DNA of 11,726 nucleotides from the NCBI GenBank assembly GCA_007134115.1, contig SLLK01000339.1, positions 1 to 11,726 of the forward strand, read 5' to 3'. Made by a program: the position numbers and the translations under genes. Shown one piece after another: positions 7,646 through 11,726 of the stretch; positions within the stretch are counted from its first letter, which is position 1, and each line of letters opens with the position of its first letter. Below the pieces are notes generated by a model. It was given only the letters and a program-made list of their open reading frames with translations. It ran no database searches and was not told the DNA's origin. The DNA comes from Gammaproteobacteria bacterium. Its GTDB lineage: Bacteria; Pseudomonadota; Gammaproteobacteria; UBA5335; SLRW01.

Positions 7646-8791
7646 TCAGGCCAGACGCTCGAGAATGGCCTGCTTGACTGCCTCACGCTCTCCATCGACA
7701 TCAATAATAGCGCCCTTGCATTGCTCGATGGCGATATCGGGATCCTTGAGGCCATGACCGGTCAGCGTACACACCACAGTGCTGCCCTCGGGGATATAGC
7801 CACTCTTGATGTCGCGCAGGGCGCCGGCGAGCGAGGCGGCCGAAGCCGGCTCGCAGAATACGCCCTCGCGCGCGGCCAGCCGCTTTTGCACGGCCAGCAA
7901 CTCTTCGTCCGGGAACTCGGCGAAGCGCCCGCCGGACTCCTCGGCCACTTTCCAGGCCTGGGTCCAGCTTTGCGGATGCCCGATGCGAATTGCAGTCGCC
8001 ACGGTTTCGGGCTCATCCACCATCGCGCCACGCAGAAACGGCGCGCTGCCGGCAGCCTGGTAGCCCAGCATACGCGGACGGGTGCTGATCTGCGGTTCAC
8101 CGGTGAAACGGCACTCGCCGCCACAAAAGGCACAGGCCTCTGTAGCCGCCGCGCCCTTTCGCGCCCACAGCTCCGAGTAGCCGATCCAGTGCGCGGTAAT
8201 ATTGCCGGCATTGCCCACCGGCAGGCAGTGAAAATCCGGCGCCCGGCCCAGTTCCTCGACAATCTCAAACGCCGCCGTCTTCTGACCCTGCAAACGATAG
8301 GGATTGACCGAGTTGACCACCGTCACCGGCGCATCGGCGGCCACTTCCTTGACCAGCCGCATACCCACATCGAAGTTGCCCTTGATCTGCAACACCACGG
8401 CGCCATGCATTACCGCCTGGGCCAGCTTGCCCAGGGCAATCTTGCCATCGGGAATAATGACAAACGCGGTGAGTCCGGCGCGCGCCGCGTAGGCGGCGGC
8501 GGCAGCCGAAGTATTGCCGGTGGAGGCGCAGATCACTGCTCGACTGCCCTCTTCCACGGCCCGCGTCACCGCCACGGTCATGCCCCGGTCCTTGAACGAA
8601 CCGGTGGGATTGAGGCCTTCGTACTTGACGTACAACGCCACGTCGCGGCCCAGGTCCTTGACCAGATTATGCAGCCGGATCAGCGGCGTACCGCCTTCGC
8701 CCAGGCTCACTGCCGGCACGGCAGGATCCAGTGGCAGGCGATCACGGTAACGATCAATCAGACCGGTATAACGGCGTACTTGTTCAGACAT
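7646..8791 (-). CDS. thrC: Threonine synthase with a three-Cys insertion
   Basis: This PLP enzyme converts O-phosphohomoserine to threonine and phosphate, the last step of threonine synthesis. The product has 381 residues. The PLP lysine is Lys67 in NPTGSFKDRGM, followed by the ICASTGNTSAAAAAYAARAG block (87-106). The phosphate-binding loop is VGNAGN (192-197). GYQAAGSAPF (243-252) and the C-terminal CTLTGHGLKDPD (341-352) are also conserved. Between the GY of the GNxxA helix region and PRMLGYQAAG there is a segment with CAFCGGEC (Cys220, 223, 227) that shorter threonine synthases I recall do not have. The ATG at 8791 has AGGA 6 bases upstream. A longer reading from a TTG at 8821 overlaps hom and lacks a ribosome-binding site. 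The gene follows hom by 19 bases, and the two act in succession apart from the homoserine kinase step, whose gene is not in this window. Confidence 0.95.
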   Translation of the reverse strand: MSEQVRRYTGLIDRYRDRLPLDPAVPAVSLGEGGTPLIRLHNLVKDLGRDVALYVKYEGLNPTGSFKDRGMTVAVTRAVEEGSRAVICASTGNTSAAAAAYAARAGLTAFVIIPDGKIALGKLAQAVMHGAVVLQIKGNFDVGMRLVKEVAADAPVTVVNSVNPYRLQGQKTAAFEIVEELGRAPDFHCLPVGNAGNITAHWIGYSELWARKGAAATEACAFCGGECRFTGEPQISTRPRMLGYQAAGSAPFLRGAMVDEPETVATAIRIGHPQSWTQAWKVAEESGGRFAEFPDEELLAVQKRLAAREGVFCEPASAASLAGALRDIKSGYIPEGSTVVCTLTGHGLKDPDIAIEQCKGAIIDVDGEREAVKQAILERLA

Positions 8792-8810
8792 GCGTTTTCC
8801 TGCCACAGCG

Positions 8811-10124
8811 TCAGTCGTCAAAGTATTCCAGGCGTATGCGGGTAATCTTGCCGCGCACAGCCTCCAGCTGCCCCATACGATGCAGCGCCTCGTTCATCTG
8901 GCGCTCGCGAATACGATGGGTCAGCATGATAATGGGCACGGTATCCTGGTCCGGCTCGGGCACTTTCTGCAACAGCGCTTCTATGCTGATATTGAGTTCC
9001 GCCAGAATCTGCGTCACCGCGGCCATCACGCCGGGGCTGTCAGAGACTTCCATGCGCAGATAGTAGGCCGTCTCGATGGCCTCCATGGGCAGCACCGGCG
9101 CATCGGAGAGCTGGTTCAACTGGAACCCCAGGTACGGCACCCGGTGCACTGCCTTGGCACCCAGCGAACGCACCACATCCAGGATATCGCCCATCACCGC
9201 GGACGCGGTGGGCTCGGCCCCGGCGCCGGCGCCGTAATACATGGTGCGCCCCACGGCATCACCGTACACCATCACCGCGTTCATCACGCCACCGACATTG
9301 GCCATCAGGCGGCGATGAGGCACCAGCGTCGGGTGCACGCGCAGCTCGATACCTTCCTCGCTGATCTGGCCGATAGCCAGGTGCTTGATGCTGTAGCCGA
9401 GTTCCTCGGCATACTGTATGTCCTCGCGTCCGATGTTGCTGATGCCTTCGGTGTAGACGCGATCGAACTGCAGCGGGATGCCGAAGGAAATGGCCGCCAG
9501 GATAGTCAACTTGTGCGCCGCGTCGATACCTTCCACATCGAAGGTGGGATCAGCTTCGGCATAGCCCAGGCGCTGCGCCTCATCCAGCGCTTCCTGGAAA
9601 TCCCGGCCTTCGTCACGCATCTGGGTCAGAATATAATTGGCCGTGCCGTTAACAATGCCTGCAAACCACTGTATATGGTTGCCCACAAGGCTTTCCCGGA
9701 TCGCCTTTATGATGGGAATGCCGCCCGCCACTGCGGCTTCGAAAGCGACCGTCACACCCTGCTTTTCCGCCTCGGCAAAGATCTCGTTGCCATACTTGGC
9801 AATCATCGCCTTGTTGGCGGTAATGACGTGCTTGCCGTTGCGCAGCGCGGCCATGACCAGTTCGTAGGCGTCATCGTAGCCACCGATCAACTCGACGATC
9901 ACCTCGATCTCGGGATCCTCGATGATCTCCATGGGCTTGTCGGTGAGCGCTATACCGCTGGTATCGCAGTCCCGCGGCTTGCTCAGGTCACGTGCCGCGG
10001 CGCGGCTGACCACAATGGGCCGCCCGGCGCGGCGTTCGATCTCGACGCCGGCACGATGGAGCATATTGACGGTACCGCAACCCACGGTACCCAGGCCCAG
10101 CAGACCAAGCTTTACCGGTTCCAA
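8811..10124 (-). CDS. hom: Homoserine dehydrogenase with C-terminal ACT domain
   Basis: The enzyme reduces aspartate semialdehyde to homoserine with NAD(P)H, at the branch to threonine and methionine. The product has 437 residues. The Rossmann loop is GLLGLGTVGCGTV (7-19). GKHVITANKAMIAKYG (97-112) and AVAGGIPIIKAI (131-142) follow. The catalytic block has IVNGTANYIL (157-166) and YAEADPTFDVEGIDAAHKL (188-206), with Asp201 and Lys205 at the spacing of the known catalytic pair. An ACT domain starts around residue 355 (YLRMEVSDSPGVMAAVTQIL), which in this family usually gives feedback inhibition by threonine. No aspartokinase is fused. The start is best placed at the TTG at 10124, because GGGGAGG (10132-10138 on the plus strand) lies 7 bases before it. 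A TTG at 10130 is only 1 base from that ribosome-binding site. It lies between alaC and thrC on the same strand. Confidence 0.95.
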   Translation of the reverse strand: MEPVKLGLLGLGTVGCGTVNMLHRAGVEIERRAGRPIVVSRAAARDLSKPRDCDTSGIALTDKPMEIIEDPEIEVIVELIGGYDDAYELVMAALRNGKHVITANKAMIAKYGNEIFAEAEKQGVTVAFEAAVAGGIPIIKAIRESLVGNHIQWFAGIVNGTANYILTQMRDEGRDFQEALDEAQRLGYAEADPTFDVEGIDAAHKLTILAAISFGIPLQFDRVYTEGISNIGREDIQYAEELGYSIKHLAIGQISEEGIELRVHPTLVPHRRLMANVGGVMNAVMVYGDAVGRTMYYGAGAGAEPTASAVMGDILDVVRSLGAKAVHRVPYLGFQLNQLSDAPVLPMEAIETAYYLRMEVSDSPGVMAAVTQILAELNISIEALLQKVPEPDQDTVPIIMLTHRIRERQMNEALHRMGQLEAVRGKITRIRLEYFDD

Positions 10125-10131
10125 CTGCAAA

Positions 10132-10138
10132 CCTCCCC
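10132..10138 (-). promoter_or_regulatory. Strong ribosome-binding site that fixes the hom TTG start
   Basis: The minus strand reads GGGGAGG here. The second of two nearby TTG codons (10124) lies 7 bases downstream, while the first (10130) lies 1 base downstream. The strong site may compensate for the weak TTG start codon. The 73-base alaC-hom gap also holds a small inverted repeat, GCCATG/CATGGC at 10168-10186, with a 7-base loop and no T-run. Confidence 0.7.
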
Positions 10139-10197
10139 GGAATATTGCAACGCATCATCACACCACCGCCATGCCCCGGACATGGCTGGCGAACGAA

Positions 10198-11400
10198 TCA
10201 GCCGCGGCGCAGAAGCCGCCGGATATTGCGCACCGCCTGACGGGTGCGATGTTCATTTTCGATCAAACTGAAACGGACATGGTCATCACCGTACTGCCCG
10301 AAACCCACTCCCGGCGATACCGCCACTTTTGCCTCGCGCAGCAGGAGCTTGCTGAATTCCAGTGAGCCCATCTCGCGAAACGGCTCCGGAATCGGCGCCC
10401 ATACAAACATGGTGGCGCGTGGCCGGGGCACTTCCCACCCGGCGCGCGCCAGCCCGTCGCACAACACGTCGCGGCGCACGCGGTACATGTCGCAAATCTC
10501 GCTTACACAATCCTGCGGGCCTTCCAGCGCGCTGATGGCCGCTACCTGTACGGGCGTGAATATGCCGTAATCCAGATAGGATTTCATGCGCGCCAGCGCG
10601 CCCAGCAGCCTGGGGTTGCCGCACATGAAGCCGACACGCCACCCGGGCATGTTGTAACTCTTGGACAGGGTGAACGATTCCACCGCGATATCCCTGGCCC
10701 CCGGCACCTGCAGAATGGAAGGCGCCTTGTAACCGTCGAACACGAGGTCGGCGTAGGCCAGGTCGTGGATGACCCAGATACCGTGCTCGCGCGCAATGTC
10801 CACCACTTTGCGGAAAAAGTCCAGTTCAACACACTGTGTGGTGGGATTGGCCGGAAAATTCAGCACCAGCATCTTGGGCTTCGGCCAGCTGTCACGAATC
10901 GCCTTCTGCAGTTCCTCAAAGAAATCGCCACCCGGAATCAAAGGTACGTGACGGATGTCCGCACCGGCAATCACGAAACCATAGGGATGTACCGGATAGG
11001 CCGGGTTGGGCACCAGCACCACATCGCCGGTGGACATGGTTGCCAGCGCCAGATGCGCCAGCCCCTCCTTGGAGCCGATGGTGACAATGGCCTCGCTCTC
11101 GGGATCGAGCTCAACCGCGTAGCGATCGCGATACCAGCTGCAGATGGCACGCCGCAGGCGCGGAATACCGCGCGACTGGGAATAACGATGCGTATCACCG
11201 CGCTGACAGGCCTCCGCCAGCTTGTCCACAATATGCTGCGGAGTCGGCTGGTCGGGATTGCCCATACCGAAATCGACAATATCCTCACCACGGGCGCGGG
11301 CCGCCGTTTTGAGTTCAGAGACAATATTGAAGACGTACGGGGGCAGCCGTTGGATGCGCGGGAATTCTTCGCTCAAGACGTTAGTCCGGTCGCTGATCAT
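10198..11400 (-). CDS. alaC: Alanine-synthesising aminotransferase AlaC (class I PLP)
   Basis: AlaC transfers the amino group of glutamate to pyruvate, making alanine. The product has 400 residues (E. coli AlaC 412) and matches it over long stretches from the N-terminus on, for example LPPYVFNI (19-26), NPDQPTPQHIV, SRGIPRLRRAI (76-86), IVTIGSKEGLAHL and KPKMLVLNFPANPTTQCVEL. The PLP lysine is Lys247 in FTLSKSYNMPGWRVGFM. Asp213 and Tyr216 in HDLAYAD contact the cofactor ring, and Arg376 in HVRFSLIENEHR should bind the substrate carboxylate. Residues 345-370 (GSLEFSKLLL, VSPGVGFGQYG) are also typical. The ATG at 11400 was chosen by homology to the short N-terminus and by the promoter just upstream. 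The open frame runs on to 11679, but that extension crosses the promoter and the divergent gene. No clear ribosome-binding site is seen. It is the first gene of the alaC-hom-thrC-(RpfE-like)-recJ run. Confidence 0.93.
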   Translation of the reverse strand: MISDRTNVLSEEFPRIQRLPPYVFNIVSELKTAARARGEDIVDFGMGNPDQPTPQHIVDKLAEACQRGDTHRYSQSRGIPRLRRAICSWYRDRYAVELDPESEAIVTIGSKEGLAHLALATMSTGDVVLVPNPAYPVHPYGFVIAGADIRHVPLIPGGDFFEELQKAIRDSWPKPKMLVLNFPANPTTQCVELDFFRKVVDIAREHGIWVIHDLAYADLVFDGYKAPSILQVPGARDIAVESFTLSKSYNMPGWRVGFMCGNPRLLGALARMKSYLDYGIFTPVQVAAISALEGPQDCVSEICDMYRVRRDVLCDGLARAGWEVPRPRATMFVWAPIPEPFREMGSLEFSKLLLREAKVAVSPGVGFGQYGDDHVRFSLIENEHRTRQAVRNIRRLLRRG

Positions 11401-11434
11401 GGGGCCGGGACAGGACGCCCGGGACGCTGCCGCA

Positions 11435-11463
11435 AAGCTACTCAGTCCGTCTCCCGGTGTCAA
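11435..11463 (-). promoter_or_regulatory. Sigma70-type promoter of the alaC-hom-thrC operon
   Basis: The minus strand has a perfect TTGACA -35 box (11458-11463), a 17-base spacer, and TAGCTT as -10 (11435-11440, three of six consensus bases). Transcription would start near 11428 and leave a leader of about 28 bases before the alaC ATG. The position between divergent genes supports the call. No leader peptide or attenuator for threonine is visible. Confidence 0.6.
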
Positions 11464-11476
11464 TGGTAGCGCCGCC

Positions 11477-11505
11477 TTTACCGCAGCCGGAGACGACCGT
11501 AAAGT
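11477..11505 (+). promoter_or_regulatory. Possible promoter of the Mth938-like gene
   Basis: TTTACC (11477-11482) and TAAAGT (11500-11505, four of six consensus bases) are spaced 17 bases apart. The -10 box ends only 6 bases before the ATG at 11512, so transcription would start at or next to the start codon. It lies back to back with the alaC promoter, their -35 boxes about 14 bases apart. Confidence 0.35.
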
Positions 11506-11511
11506 AGCGCC

Positions 11512-11726
11512 ATGAAACTGCACATGGACAACCCGGGACTCTCCCATCGCATCCGCGCCTGCGACCCCGACGGCGTCACCATTCAGCAACAGCGTTATGC
11601 GCGCAGTCTGCTGGTCAGCCCCGACCACATCATGCCCGACTGGCCGCCGACCGGGCCGGACGAGCTGCAGGCGACGCATTTCGACCAGGTGGCCGAGCTC
11701 GAACCTGAAGTGGTGCTGCTGGGCAC
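11512..11726 (+). CDS. Mth938-like/DUF498 family protein (5' part; runs off window)
   Basis: Seventy-one codons are visible. The sequence has the family's layout: MKLHMDNPG, a short strand region VTIQQQRYARSLLVSPDHI (22-40), then MPDWPP (41-46), and an ELQATHFDQVAELEPEVVLLG stretch split over 51-71. The last part leads into the conserved LEPEVVLLGTG-type turn. Bacterial members are small, about 120-130 residues, and of unknown biochemical function. They are related to the mitochondrial complex I assembly factor NDUFAF3. A TAA at 11500-11502 in the same frame makes the ATG at 11512 the first possible start. No ribosome-binding site lies at the usual distance; a GGAG at 11489-11492 is about 19 bases away. 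It is divergent from alaC. Family assignment is from recognised pattern, not from a search. Confidence 0.8.
   Translation, partial: MKLHMDNPGLSHRIRACDPDGVTIQQQRYARSLLVSPDHIMPDWPPTGPDELQATHFDQVAELEPEVVLLG

Noticed and set aside
8792..8821. Longer threonine synthase starting at the TTG at 8821
   Set aside because: It overlaps the end of hom, begins with TTG and has no ribosome-binding site. The ATG at 8791 has AGGA 6 bases upstream.
8790..10271. Long plus-strand open frame of 493 codons opposite hom
   Set aside because: It lies wholly antisense to the well-supported hom gene and its flanks. High GC makes such shadow frames common, and its translation matches no family I know.
11401..11679. 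N-terminal extension of alaC to 11679
   Set aside because: It would cross the divergent promoter region and the start of the Mth938-like gene. Known AlaC proteins start close to the LPPYVFNI block.

Overview
The window is a GC-rich, tightly packed piece of bacterial chromosome. Gene content and protein signatures point to a gammaproteobacterium, perhaps near Xanthomonadales or Chromatiales/Ectothiorhodospiraceae. The evidence is an E. coli-like alaC, a gammaproteobacterial hom/thrC pair, a prfB-lysS operon with the classical RF2 frameshift, and an RpfE-family gene next to recJ. The lineage is inferred from remembered families, not from a search. No tRNA, rRNA, CRISPR array, IS element, prophage gene or integration site was seen.

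Layout, left to right. Positions 1-1987 (minus strand) hold prfB followed by lysS, whose 3' end lies outside the window. prfB is split into two frames by a programmed +1 frameshift almost identical to that of E. coli. Positions 2183-4718 (plus strand) hold two genes: an OmpA-like outer-membrane protein with a degenerate peptidoglycan-binding domain, and a stand-alone amidase-signature hydrolase. A small hairpin at 4728-4743 lies between the converging amidase and recJ genes. Positions 4746-11400 (minus strand) form one co-directional run, transcribed alaC, hom, thrC, RpfE-like gene, recJ. A good sigma70-type promoter lies just upstream of alaC. On the other side of that promoter region, a divergent Mth938/DUF498-type gene begins at 11512 and runs off the window.

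How the genes fit together. hom and thrC supply two of the steps from aspartate semialdehyde to threonine, and alaC makes alanine from pyruvate and glutamate, so the first half of the long operon is amino-acid synthesis. The RpfE-like gene and recJ follow with a 4-base stop/start overlap, which suggests translational coupling. From memory, recJ, an rpfE gene, prfB and lysS also lie near each other in the Xanthomonas rpf region. On that basis the plus-strand OmpA-like/amidase pair may be an insertion into an older recJ-prfB-lysS neighbourhood.

Most of the window is ordinary housekeeping DNA and I do not see a new multi-gene system. The points worth a second look are the OmpA-like domain that has lost its key Asp, a three-cysteine insertion in threonine synthase, the divergent RecJ, the uncharacterised RpfE-like protein in the threonine operon, and a possibly leaderless start at the right edge.
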